DNA of 64,000 bases, taken from assembly GCF_018139565.1 (NCBI RefSeq), contig NZ_JAGSPK010000005.1, forward strand, positions 124,001-188,000. The letters run 5' to 3'. The stretch comes from Cognatundibacterium rivi. GTDB lineage: Bacteria > Pseudomonadota > Gammaproteobacteria > Burkholderiales > Burkholderiaceae_D. Shown one piece after another: positions 46,023-55,401 of this stretch. The notes beneath the pieces were generated by a model. The model was not told where the DNA came from and ran no database searches. It saw nothing but the letters and a program-made list of their open reading frames with translations. Within the stretch, counting starts at the first letter, position 1; every line of letters begins with the position of its first letter. The position numbers and the translations under genes were made by a program.

Positions 46023-47228
46023 TTATTGATCGTGCCGCGAATTTTCAACGCGACCATGCTGATGCAATACCACAAAAACGAGGATAGCAAACAGGGAAAA
46101 CGCTGCCGCAAGGACGAACACCATCTCTGGCGCGATAATCCACAAAGCACCAGCGACCAGCGAGGCAGGCAGATATAACACTCCGGTGACGAAATTATAC
46201 AAACCAACTGCTGTCGCCCTGCGCTCAGGTTCAAGATCGGCGATGAAGGCCTTACTCTGCGATTCGTCTATCGCATAAAAAAGACCATAGATCGCAAATA
46301 TCGCTACGACTTCCCATTGGCTGGCGGCGAAAATCAACCAAAAATTAATCAAAGCATAGATAGCATAGCCAAGCACGATGATGCGCGCACGCCCCACCTT
46401 ATCGCCAAATCTGCCGATCAGGGGAGCCGCAAATACACAAGTTACGTTGAACAAGGCATACAGTAATACTGCGTTGGTGACGCTGAATCCAAGCAAATGC
46501 GCCTTCAACAAAATAAAGCCGAGACTGAAATACGCGAGTGCAAATACACCTGCCGGAATCAGAAATCGCTTGAATCCCTGGCTCAGTTGCTGCCAGTTTT
46601 TCTGTAAATTTTCACGTTCATGCGCAACACCTTGCTGATCAGGAATGCGGGTCAGCACCAGTACACCGATTACTGCCGGTATAAACGCAAGCAGGAACAG
46701 TGTTGCGTATGTGCTGCGGGACTCGCCCAGCCACGAGAGTAAACCATAAGCGACCAGTGGGCCCAGTACTGCGCCAGCCTTATCTAGCGCCTTATGTACG
46801 CCAAACGCATAACCGCGTGACTCTCTGAATGCAATCGACGAGAGCCAGGCATCTCTCGGTGGTCCGCGAAACCCCTTACCCAGACGCTCAATCACACGAA
46901 AAATACTCAAACCTGTAACTGAAGTCGAGATCAGTAATATCAGTTTCGCGATGGTCGAAAAAGCATAGCCAACAGTGGCAAACCACTTTCGCCGTCCGCT
47001 GCGATCCGACAGCCAACCCGCGAGATAATTCAGTGAGGATGCAGAGAAATCTGCCAAGCCCTCAATTAAACCCAGCAGAGCACTGGAGGCACCAGCCACG
47101 GTGGTGAAAAAAATCGCAAACACGGAAAAAATCATTTCCGAACTGAGATCAGTAAGAAAACTCACTAAACCAAGCTTGAGTATATCGGGGTGAAGTCGCC
47201 GCTTTTTATTTGCGTCTGCTTGAGCCAT
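46023..47228 (-). CDS. MFS transporter divergent from nirS
   Basis: A 401-residue, 12-helix major facilitator. The segments LKLGLVSFLTDLSSEMIFSVFAIFF and GLIEGLADFSASSLNYLAGWLSDRSGRRKWFATVGY contain the loop 2-3 motif (LSDRSGRRK); IERLGKGFRGPPRDAWLSS and GVHKALDKAGAVLGP are shared by a group of uncharacterised bacterial MFS proteins. It is not NarK: nitrate signature motifs were not seen. The ATG has a GGAAG site about nine bases upstream. It is divergent from nirS and shares the region holding the FNR/DNR-type box, so it may be co-regulated. The substrate is unknown. Confidence 0.8.
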   Translation of the reverse strand: MAQADANKKRRLHPDILKLGLVSFLTDLSSEMIFSVFAIFFTTVAGASSALLGLIEGLADFSASSLNYLAGWLSDRSGRRKWFATVGYAFSTIAKLILLISTSVTGLSIFRVIERLGKGFRGPPRDAWLSSIAFRESRGYAFGVHKALDKAGAVLGPLVAYGLLSWLGESRSTYATLFLLAFIPAVIGVLVLTRIPDQQGVAHERENLQKNWQQLSQGFKRFLIPAGVFALAYFSLGFILLKAHLLGFSVTNAVLLYALFNVTCVFAAPLIGRFGDKVGRARIIVLGYAIYALINFWLIFAASQWEVVAIFAIYGLFYAIDESQSKAFIADLEPERRATAVGLYNFVTGVLYLPASLVAGALWIIAPEMVFVLAAAFSLFAILVFVVLHQHGRVENSRHDQ

Positions 47229-47406
47229 GAAAATTCATCTTCCGGTAAAAATTATCAGCAACATTTGAAATAAGTTTCTCGCCTAAAAAATCGATAACAC
47301 AAATTCTGTTCTCACGCGCAAAACAACTGGTACAGACACCACAAAATCAACAATAAAGCTGCTGCCTTTTGATGTAACACAAACCCCGATGGGCTTCCGT
47401 AACTTC

Positions 47407-47420
47407 TTGACAGTGGTCAA
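47407..47420 (+). promoter_or_regulatory. FNR/DNR-type box upstream of nirS
   Basis: TTGACAGTGGTCAA is a symmetrical FNR/CRP-family site (consensus TTGAT-N4-ATCAA; 8 of 10 positions). Its centre is 98 bases before the nirS ATG. If it acts at -41.5, transcription would start near 47455. The likely binder is the Dnr-type regulator encoded at 62325-63029 or an FNR elsewhere. Confidence 0.75.
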
Positions 47421-47499
47421 GGATTTCAGATGGGTGGTGGCGTAGCCTCTGATCCAACAATTCAGTTCAGATTCTTCATCAGTATTCCTCACTTAATAA

Positions 47500-49242
<1,743 letters not shown>

Positions 49243-49252
49243 GGAAAATAAG

Positions 49253-49588
49253 ATGAAACATCAAGTCACCTTATCACTTCTCAGTGCATTGGGAATTGCG
49301 GCTCTCGCCTTCTCAGCGACCAGCTCTTACGCCGCCACCGGCGCTGAACTTGCACAAAAAAATGGTTGCATGGCATGTCATGGTGTCGACAAGAAAATCC
49401 TTGGCCCGGCCTTTAAAGATATCGCGCAAAAGTACAAAGGAAATGCCGATGCCGTCGCCAGCTTGTCCAAGAAAATCAAAGACGGTGGCAGCGGTGTATG
49501 GGGAGCAATTCCTATGCCGCCGAACGGCCCTAAAGTCAACGATGCCGACATCAAAACCCTGGCTGAGTATGTGCTGAGCACACATTAA
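49253..49588 (+). CDS. nirM: Cytochrome c551-type electron carrier
   Basis: A 111-residue small periplasmic class I cytochrome c. The signal peptide is 1-27 (SYA-AT), the heme site CMACH at 39-43 and the axial Met88 lies in AIPMPPN. It matches cytochrome c551/c8 (NirM), the donor to cytochrome cd1. It follows nirS by 10 bases with ribosome site AAGGAAAA. A strong shared terminator lies after it. Confidence 0.92.
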   Translation: MKHQVTLSLLSALGIAALAFSATSSYAATGAELAQKNGCMACHGVDKKILGPAFKDIAQKYKGNADAVASLSKKIKDGGSGVWGAIPMPPNGPKVNDADIKTLAEYVLSTH

Positions 49589-49607
49589 ACAGGATGCTAT
49601 CAGCACC

Positions 49608-49634
49608 AAAAAGCCGGTTTAAAACCGGCTTTTT
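49608..49634. terminator. Bidirectional terminator between nirM and nsrR
   Basis: AAAAAGCCGGTTT (49608-49620) and AAACCGGCTTTTT (49622-49634) form a 13-bp palindrome with a T-run on both strands. It ends nirS-nirM from the left and nsrR from the right. Confidence 0.9.
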
Positions 49635-49649
49635 ATTTTTGAAAATGAC

Positions 49650-50108
49650 TTATTTTGTTTTCTTTCCCGGCACTGGCTTCATGAAATGAATTTTCCCTAC
49701 CACCTCTTTTTTTGAAATCAGATCTTCCAGACTGACATCATCCAGCACCGCCAGATAAGCGCTGGTGGCACGATTCAGAACTCCTTTGAGGTGGCAGCCC
49801 AGCGAATACACGCAGGTATTACTCGCGCCATCAAAACATTCAGCCATGAAAAAATCGGTTTCCGTCGCCCGCACGACCTCACCGATATTGATCTCTGCCG
49901 GTTCCATATTCAGCTTCAGTCCACCATTTCGCCCACGCACAGTTTCCACCATATTGGACATTCCCAGTTGGTGCACCACCTTGGTCAGATGATTCTTTGA
50001 AATTGAGTGCAACTCTGCGACCTCCTGTATCGTAACAAGCCGATCTCTATGTATCGCCAGATAAATCAGGGTGCGTAAAGTGTAATCAGTGTAAGCAGTT
50101 AATCTCAT
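49650..50108 (-). CDS. nsrR: Rrf2-family NO-sensing repressor NsrR
   Basis: A 152-residue Rrf2 regulator. The winged helix begins MRLTAYTDYTLRTLIYLA, with recognition region ISKNHLTKVVHQLG (36-49), and RGRNGGLKL forms the wing. Three cysteines C91, C99 and C105 (spacing 7 and 5, as in Bacillus NsrR) can hold the NO-sensitive Fe-S cluster. NsrR represses NO-detoxifying genes until NO destroys the cluster. It is divergent from norB, where a matching palindrome lies at 50286-50308. IscR is excluded by the cysteine pattern and context. Confidence 0.92.
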   Translation of the reverse strand: MRLTAYTDYTLRTLIYLAIHRDRLVTIQEVAELHSISKNHLTKVVHQLGMSNMVETVRGRNGGLKLNMEPAEINIGEVVRATETDFFMAECFDGASNTCVYSLGCHLKGVLNRATSAYLAVLDDVSLEDLISKKEVVGKIHFMKPVPGKKTK

Positions 50109-50285
50109 GACTTATGTATTCCGGAAAATAGGCGTGAAGCTGTCACCGCATTGCAACTGACATCTTCCCTGCACAGTATATCCCCTTCGTCCACAAAGCA
50201 GATTCAGATACAAGCTCAGATCGCAGTTCAGGCTCAGGGATAAAAATAAAAAACACAAAACATACATTTAATTTGCATCTTATTA

Positions 50286-50308
50286 TACATGCATATAAAA
50301 TGCATCTT
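50286..50308 (+). promoter_or_regulatory. NsrR-type operator upstream of norB
   Basis: Two ATGCAT cores (50289-50294 and 50300-50305) are separated by ATAAA, giving the AAGATGCATTT-like inverted arrangement with 1-bp centre known for proteobacterial NsrR. The right half AAATGCATCTT is a perfect match; the left half is degenerate in its outer three bases. A further TTTGCATCTTATTA lies at 50272-50285. It sits about 80 bases before the norB ATG. Confidence 0.72.
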
Positions 50309-50389
50309 ATTGAAGCGGTAAATCAGTTTTATTTTTCCCACTTCTTTAAGCAATGCACTCTTTTAACTCTACCAATAAGGAATCACGCC

Positions 50390-52678
50390 ATGCACTCCAC
50401 GCGTAAACTCTGGACCTGGCTCGCTGTGATCTGTGTCTTATCTTTTACCGTTCTCGGTTGGGTAGGTACAGAAATTTATCTCACAGCTCCACCTATCCCC
50501 AATCAGGTTGTCAGCACCCAAGGCAAGGTTTTATTTTCTGAAGGACAAGTCCAGCGAGGGCAGGAAGCATGGCTCGCCGCCGGCGGTCAGCAATTAGGTA
50601 CGGTGTGGGGCCACGGCAGTTATGTCGCGCCAGACTGGTCAGCCGACTGGCTGCACCGCGAGTCGCTCGCCTTACTGGAAATCTGGGCGCAGAAAGAAAA
50701 CAAACTGTCCTTTGAACAGTTAAGCACACCGCGTCAGGGCGAACTTAAAGCGCGCCTGAAAGAGGAAATGCGCGGTAATACCTACGATCAGAAAAATGGT
50801 GTTATCACCCTTTCCCCTGAACGTGCCGCTGCAGTACAACTGGTCACGCAACATTACGTCGCTTTGTTTGGTAATGATCCATCTCTGGAAAAACTGCGCG
50901 AACAGTATGCAATGAATAAAGGTTCACTGCCGGATCAGGCGGACTTACAAGCCTTGCCAGCGTTCTTTTTCTGGTCTTCGTGGGCAGCAGCAGCAGATCG
51001 TCCTGGCGAAGAAGGTCTGAGCTACACCAGCAACTGGCCGCATGAACCACTGGTTGAAAATACACCGACTGCCGGTGCCGGTATCTGGTCTATCGCCAGC
51101 GTGATTCTGATGATCGCTGCGATTGCCGGTATGATTTTCTACCATTCTGCAAGCAAAGAAGAAAGTGATCCTGTTCCTCCAAAAACAGATCCTTTATTCG
51201 ACATGAAGCCAACACCTTCGATGCTGGCGACAAAAAAATACTTTTTTGTTGTGATCGGTCTGATTCTGGCGCAAGTAGGTATGGGTGTGATCACCGCTCA
51301 CTACGCCGTTGAAGGACATAGCTTCTTTGGTTTCCCTTTAGCTGAGATCCTGCCGTTCACGGTCAGCCGCACGATACATACGCAATTTGCGGTGTTGTGG
51401 ATCGCTACTGCATGGCTGGCAACTGGTCTGTACATCGCCCCTGCGATCTCTGGCTATGAACCTAAATTCCAGAAACTCGGTGTGAATGTCCTGTTTTATG
51501 CCTTGCTGTTCATCGTTGTCGGTTCGACCGCGATGGGATGGCTGGGCAGCCTGCAACATAAAGGCAATGAATTTGCATTCTGGATCGGTAATCAGGGTCT
51601 GGAATTCACCAGCATGGGACGCGTCTGGCAAATTCTGTTGTTTATCGGCTTGCTGTTCTGGGTGACTTTATTGGGTCGTGGATTATTACCTGCACTCAAA
51701 AAACCATCTGAAAGCCGCGGTCTGATTGCCATGGTATTCCTGGCTGCGATGTGTATCGGCGGTTTCTATGCGACATCGCTGACCTGGGGTCCACATACAC
51801 ATTACTCCATGATCGAATACTGGCGCTGGTGGTTGGTCCATTTGTGGGTAGAAGGCTTCTTCGAAGTGTTCGCAACCGCTGTGATCGCCCTGCTCTTCAC
51901 TCGCCTGGGTCTGATCCATGCAGCAACCGCAAACAGCGCGATTATTCTGGAAACTATCGTCTTCCTGTTCGGCGGTATTCTGGGTACCTTGCATCACCTG
52001 TATTTCACTGGCACACCAACTTTTGTAATCGCCATCGGCGCCATGTTCTCAGCACTGGAAGTTGTGCCTCTGGCGATGATAGGCGTGGAAGCGTATCGCA
52101 ATTATCAACGCTCGAAAGCAGCAGCGTGGGTGCAGTCTTACAAATGGTCCATTCTCTGCTTCATCGCTGTCGGTTTCTGGAACACTGTCGGTGCGGGTTT
52201 GTTGGGCTTCTCCATCAACACCCCGATTGCGCTGTACTACATGCAAGGTCTGAACATGACGGCTGCACATGGACATGCTGCTTTGTTCGGCGTGTACGGC
52301 ATGCTGGGTATAGGCTTGCTGCTGTTCTGCCTGCGTGGTTTGTCTGCACGCGCTGCATGGTCTGACAAATTGCTGCAAGCGATGTTCTGGATGCTCAATA
52401 TCGGTCTGGCAATGATGGTGTTCATCTCTTTGGTACCTGCCGGTATTTATCAGGCAATCGCCAGCATCACGAAAGGGATGTGGTTTGCCCGCTCACCTGA
52501 AGTCATACACTCGCACCTGATGGAAACACTGGTCTGGCTGCGCGTACCTGGCGACGTCGTGTTCGCGATCGGCACCGTCTGTCTGGCCTTGTTCGCCTTC
52601 CGTTTGCTGACGGCGAAAAAGACAGCCGACGTCAGCCTGAACAGCGCAATCCCTGCAAAAAAAACGAAACAAGCTTAA
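50390..52678 (+). CDS. norB: Quinol-dependent nitric oxide reductase (qNOR)
   Basis: A 762-residue single-subunit NO reductase that reduces 2 NO to N2O with quinol. A first helix (8-28) and a ~200-residue periplasmic domain (GKVLFSEGQVQRGQEAWLAAGGQQLGTVWGHGSYVAPDWSADWLHRE type) are fused to the 12-helix NorB core. The core has RTIHTQFAVLWIATAWLATGLY, WVEGFFEVFATAVIA, GTLHHLYFTGTP and AHGHAALFGVYG. The fusion and the lack of norC mark the quinol type. The ATG at 50390 has an AAGGA site; the open frame upstream is not used. It leads an operon with DUF2249, sirB2 and cupin genes and probably answers to NsrR. Confidence 0.95.
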   Translation: MHSTRKLWTWLAVICVLSFTVLGWVGTEIYLTAPPIPNQVVSTQGKVLFSEGQVQRGQEAWLAAGGQQLGTVWGHGSYVAPDWSADWLHRESLALLEIWAQKENKLSFEQLSTPRQGELKARLKEEMRGNTYDQKNGVITLSPERAAAVQLVTQHYVALFGNDPSLEKLREQYAMNKGSLPDQADLQALPAFFFWSSWAAAADRPGEEGLSYTSNWPHEPLVENTPTAGAGIWSIASVILMIAAIAGMIFYHSASKEESDPVPPKTDPLFDMKPTPSMLATKKYFFVVIGLILAQVGMGVITAHYAVEGHSFFGFPLAEILPFTVSRTIHTQFAVLWIATAWLATGLYIAPAISGYEPKFQKLGVNVLFYALLFIVVGSTAMGWLGSLQHKGNEFAFWIGNQGLEFTSMGRVWQILLFIGLLFWVTLLGRGLLPALKKPSESRGLIAMVFLAAMCIGGFYATSLTWGPHTHYSMIEYWRWWLVHLWVEGFFEVFATAVIALLFTRLGLIHAATANSAIILETIVFLFGGILGTLHHLYFTGTPTFVIAIGAMFSALEVVPLAMIGVEAYRNYQRSKAAAWVQSYKWSILCFIAVGFWNTVGAGLLGFSINTPIALYYMQGLNMTAAHGHAALFGVYGMLGIGLLLFCLRGLSARAAWSDKLLQAMFWMLNIGLAMMVFISLVPAGIYQAIASITKGMWFARSPEVIHSHLMETLVWLRVPGDVVFAIGTVCLALFAFRLLTAKKTADVSLNSAIPAKKTKQA

Positions 52679-52766
52679 TGAGATCAGAGGCCGTCGGGAA
52701 ATAGTTTTTGCCGGCCTCTGCTTCACCATTCAATAGCATCAACATTATCTATTAAGGAGTTTTACT

Positions 52767-53030
52767 ATGTCCCACGATTGCTCTATGCCCGTTATTGCTG
52801 AAGGTATTTACACATTTGATGCGCGTGGCATTGCCAAGCGTTTTCGTCATGCAGCGATCTTCGGTGCTCTGTCTGCTTTAGAACGTGGAGAAACCATGCG
52901 CTTTTGCAACGACCATAATCCCTTGCCTTTACTATCGCAGATAGAGCATCATTTCGGCTCCAGCGTCAAAATCAGTTATGTGTCGCAGGAACCGGGCGCA
53001 ATTGTGATTGATTTTCTTATCTGTGATTAA
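52767..53030 (+). CDS. DUF2249 domain protein
   Basis: An 87-residue protein with the DUF2249 pattern: FDARGIAKRFRHAAIFGALSALERGETMRFCNDHNPLPLLSQIE. The fold is TusA-like; the biochemical role is unknown, but such genes recur next to NO reductases and cytochrome oxidases in denitrifiers. A strong ribosome site (AAGGAG) precedes it, and it lies 88 bases after norB and 18 bases before the SirB2-like gene. It is probably part of the NO-response operon. Confidence 0.8.
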   Translation: MSHDCSMPVIAEGIYTFDARGIAKRFRHAAIFGALSALERGETMRFCNDHNPLPLLSQIEHHFGSSVKISYVSQEPGAIVIDFLICD

Positions 53031-53048
53031 GAAATAAAGGAATAAATA

Positions 53049-53429
53049 ATGGACTACCTGACAGTCAGGCACATTCATATCACCTGTGCGATCCTGAGCG
53101 GTAGTCTGTTTTTTTTGCGCGGTATCTGGATGTGGCAAGGTTCAGCCATGCTGCAAAAAAAATGGATCAGAATCGCCCCGCATCTGATCGATACATTACT
53201 GCTGGCGAGTGCACTGACGATGGTGTTCTGGAGCAGCCAATACCCTTTCGTCGAAGCCTGGCTGACGGCCAAAGTTCTGGCGCTGTTACTGTACATAGGC
53301 TTAGGAACCGTTGCGCTGAAGCGTGGCAAAACAAAAGCTGTCAGAATCCGTACCTGGATCGCCGCCTTAGCGGTATTCTCTTATATCGTTGCAGTCGCAC
53401 TGACGAAACAAGCTTTGCCGCACTGGTAA
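53049..53429 (+). CDS. SirB2 family small membrane protein
   Basis: A 126-residue protein with four transmembrane helices. LTVRHIHITCAILSGSLFFLRGIWMW and PHLIDTLLLASALTMVFW are typical of the SirB2 (invasion-gene expression up-regulator-like) family, whose function is unknown. Conserved His in the first helix and at PHLID may bind a cofactor. The ribosome site AAGGA lies before the ATG. It is the third gene of the norB operon. Confidence 0.82.
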   Translation: MDYLTVRHIHITCAILSGSLFFLRGIWMWQGSAMLQKKWIRIAPHLIDTLLLASALTMVFWSSQYPFVEAWLTAKVLALLLYIGLGTVALKRGKTKAVRIRTWIAALAVFSYIVAVALTKQALPHW

Positions 53430-53476
53430 CTGATCGCCGTGTGCGTATCCACCAATGAGTTTTTGGGAGACAGACA

Positions 53477-53824
53477 ATGGCACAAAAACACTTATCCTCC
53501 GGTGACAGCATTCATATTTTGTCTTCCGGCAATAATGACACCATCCCCGCGCAAGCATTATTTAAAGATAAGCATATGGAAGTCATGCGCTTATATTTAC
53601 CGGCCGCAAAGCATATCGCCGCACATCAGGTCGATGGCCCGATCACTATTTTTTGCATAGAAGGTCAGGTTGAAATACAAACCGACCACGCGAGTAAAAT
53701 CTTACATACCGGCGACTTAATGTATCTGGCGGCATCAGCATCGCACGCGCTGAAAGCAATTGATGATTCCTCATTACTGGTCACTATCGCACTGCAAGGT
53801 TCTGCGCATCACGCGAATGCCTGA
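53477..53824 (+). CDS. Small cupin-domain protein
   Basis: A 115-residue single cupin barrel. RLYLPAAKHIAAHQVDGPITIFCIEGQVEIQ and HTGDLMYLAASASHALKAIDDSSLLVTIAL give the two cupin motifs, with H67-type and H-A-L metal positions partly kept. Small cupins like this are common in denitrification clusters and may stabilise or sense metal or NO; the role here is unknown. The ribosome site GGGAGA precedes the ATG. It is the last gene of the norB operon, before a shared terminator. Confidence 0.82.
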   Translation: MAQKHLSSGDSIHILSSGNNDTIPAQALFKDKHMEVMRLYLPAAKHIAAHQVDGPITIFCIEGQVEIQTDHASKILHTGDLMYLAASASHALKAIDDSSLLVTIALQGSAHHANA

Positions 53825-53861
53825 CATAACGGCCATCGCCGGAAGCAAGAAAAAAGGAAAT

Positions 53862-53892
53862 AAAAAAGCCCGGAATCATCCGGGCTTTTTTT
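53862..53892. terminator. Bidirectional terminator between the cupin gene and hemN
   Basis: Stem GCCCGG (53868-53873) with CCGGGC (53880-53885), flanked by six A on the left and seven T on the right. It ends the norB operon and, in the other direction, hemN. Confidence 0.88.
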
Positions 53893-53901
53893 CAGAAAAA
53901 A

Positions 53902-55293
53902 TCAGATCAGCTTCGAATACGTCGCTGTCGTTACTTTCTTCAGATACTTATCGAACGTCATCGCCACCGCGCGGACAAACAACCGGCCTTTGGGGGTAAC
54001 ACGAATAGCATCCGCATCGATCGTGATAAAACCAACCTCTTCATACTGACGCAATTGCGCAATTTCTTCTGCGAAGTAAGTGGTGAAATCAATCCCGTAA
54101 GCAGCATTCGTCTTTGCGATAGACAAAGGCATACTGCACATCAAAGTCATGATGACATCACGTCGCAATAAATCATCCTTATCTAAGGCGATTCCCTTCT
54201 CTACCGGCAACATTCCTTCATCGAGCAACTGATAATACTCTTTGATCGTGCGCACTGACTGGCTGTACGAATCACCAACTTTACCAATCGCAGAAACACC
54301 AAAGCCGATCAGATCGCATTCAGCGCGGGTTGTGTAGCCCTGAAAATTTCTGTGCAAAGACTGATCCTGACGCGCCTTATTCAATTCATCGTCAGGGCGG
54401 GAAAAGTGATCCAGACCGATGTAAATATAACCGGCATCCAGCAAGCGGCGGGTAGACATCAGGAAAATCTGCAAGCGTTCTTCAGCCGATGGCAAATCTG
54501 CCTCAATAATCTGGCGCTGTGCCTTGAAACGGCTAGGTAAATGCGCATAGTTGTACAGCGCAATGCGGTCCGGTGCCAATGCAATCAGGCTATCGAGCGT
54601 GCGGCCAAAGCTTTCAATATTCTGTTTAGGTAAGCCATAAATCAGATCGGCATTCACCGATTGGAAATGCGCTTTGCGGCTTTCCTTGACTGCCGCTTCT
54701 ACCATGCTGAACGGCTGTATCCGGTTCACCGCCTGTTGTACAGCAGGGTCAAAATCCTGCACACCAAAACTATTACGGTTAAACCCCAGCTCGGCCAATA
54801 CCGCCAGCGTTTCCGGCTTCACAGTGCGCGGATCAATTTCCACACCCAGTTCAGCATCCTCCGTAAAGGTGAAATGCTGACGTATCATCGCCATTAACTG
54901 GCGCAGCTCGTCTGAACTGAAAAACGTCGGCGTACCGCCACCCAGATGCAACTGCGCAGTCAGGCGATCAGGGCCGATTCTAGCCGCCACCAGCGCCATT
55001 TCTTTTTCGAGATAACGCAAATATTCTGTCGTGCGGCTATGGTCTTTGGTAATGATCTTATTGCACGCACAGAAATAGCATAGTGACTCACAAAACGGCA
55101 AATGCAGATACAAGGACAAAGGCGGGTTATTCGTGCGTCCCGCTCTTTGTTCAAGGTAAGTGATATAAGTTTGCTCGGTGAAGCCGGTATTGAAGCGATC
55201 TGCCGTCGGATACGAGGTATAACGTGGGCCGGACTTGTCGAATTTCCGTATCAGCTCTTCAGACAGCTCAATATCGTCGATTGGTGTGGTCAT
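53902..55293 (-). CDS. hemN: Oxygen-independent coproporphyrinogen III oxidase HemN
   Basis: A 463-residue radical-SAM enzyme that converts coproporphyrinogen III to protoporphyrinogen IX without O2. The Fe-S motif CESLCYFC has C68, C72 and C75, followed by the HemN-specific C77 (CACNKI); GGGTPTFFS and the N-terminal KFDKSGPRYTSYPTADRF also identify true HemN rather than HemW. The ATG at 55291-55293 is chosen on homology. An FNR-type box lies 70 bases upstream, fitting anaerobic heme supply for NirS, NnrS and NorB. Confidence 0.95.
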   Translation of the reverse strand: MTTPIDDIELSEELIRKFDKSGPRYTSYPTADRFNTGFTEQTYITYLEQRAGRTNNPPLSLYLHLPFCESLCYFCACNKIITKDHSRTTEYLRYLEKEMALVAARIGPDRLTAQLHLGGGTPTFFSSDELRQLMAMIRQHFTFTEDAELGVEIDPRTVKPETLAVLAELGFNRNSFGVQDFDPAVQQAVNRIQPFSMVEAAVKESRKAHFQSVNADLIYGLPKQNIESFGRTLDSLIALAPDRIALYNYAHLPSRFKAQRQIIEADLPSAEERLQIFLMSTRRLLDAGYIYIGLDHFSRPDDELNKARQDQSLHRNFQGYTTRAECDLIGFGVSAIGKVGDSYSQSVRTIKEYYQLLDEGMLPVEKGIALDKDDLLRRDVIMTLMCSMPLSIAKTNAAYGIDFTTYFAEEIAQLRQYEEVGFITIDADAIRVTPKGRLFVRAVAMTFDKYLKKVTTATYSKLI

Positions 55294-55356
55294 TATGTTC
55301 TTTCGGTGCGTCTTGCATACAAGATTGCTATTGTATGCACGCAAAGCCAGTCTATG

Positions 55357-55370
55357 TCGATTTACATCAA
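55357..55370 (-). promoter_or_regulatory. FNR/DNR-type box upstream of hemN
   Basis: On the minus strand TTGATGTAAATCGA matches the consensus TTGAT-N4-ATCAA at nine of ten positions. The centre is about 70 bases before the hemN ATG, so activation from -41.5 would give a leader of about 28 bases. Confidence 0.72.
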
Positions 55371-55401
55371 TTTATTTAGCAGAATCTGCGGGGTTCAACA
55401 G

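Noticed and set aside
47283-47492. 69-residue minus-strand frame between the MFS gene and nirS
   Set aside because: It covers the FNR box and presumed nirS promoter and has no family features.
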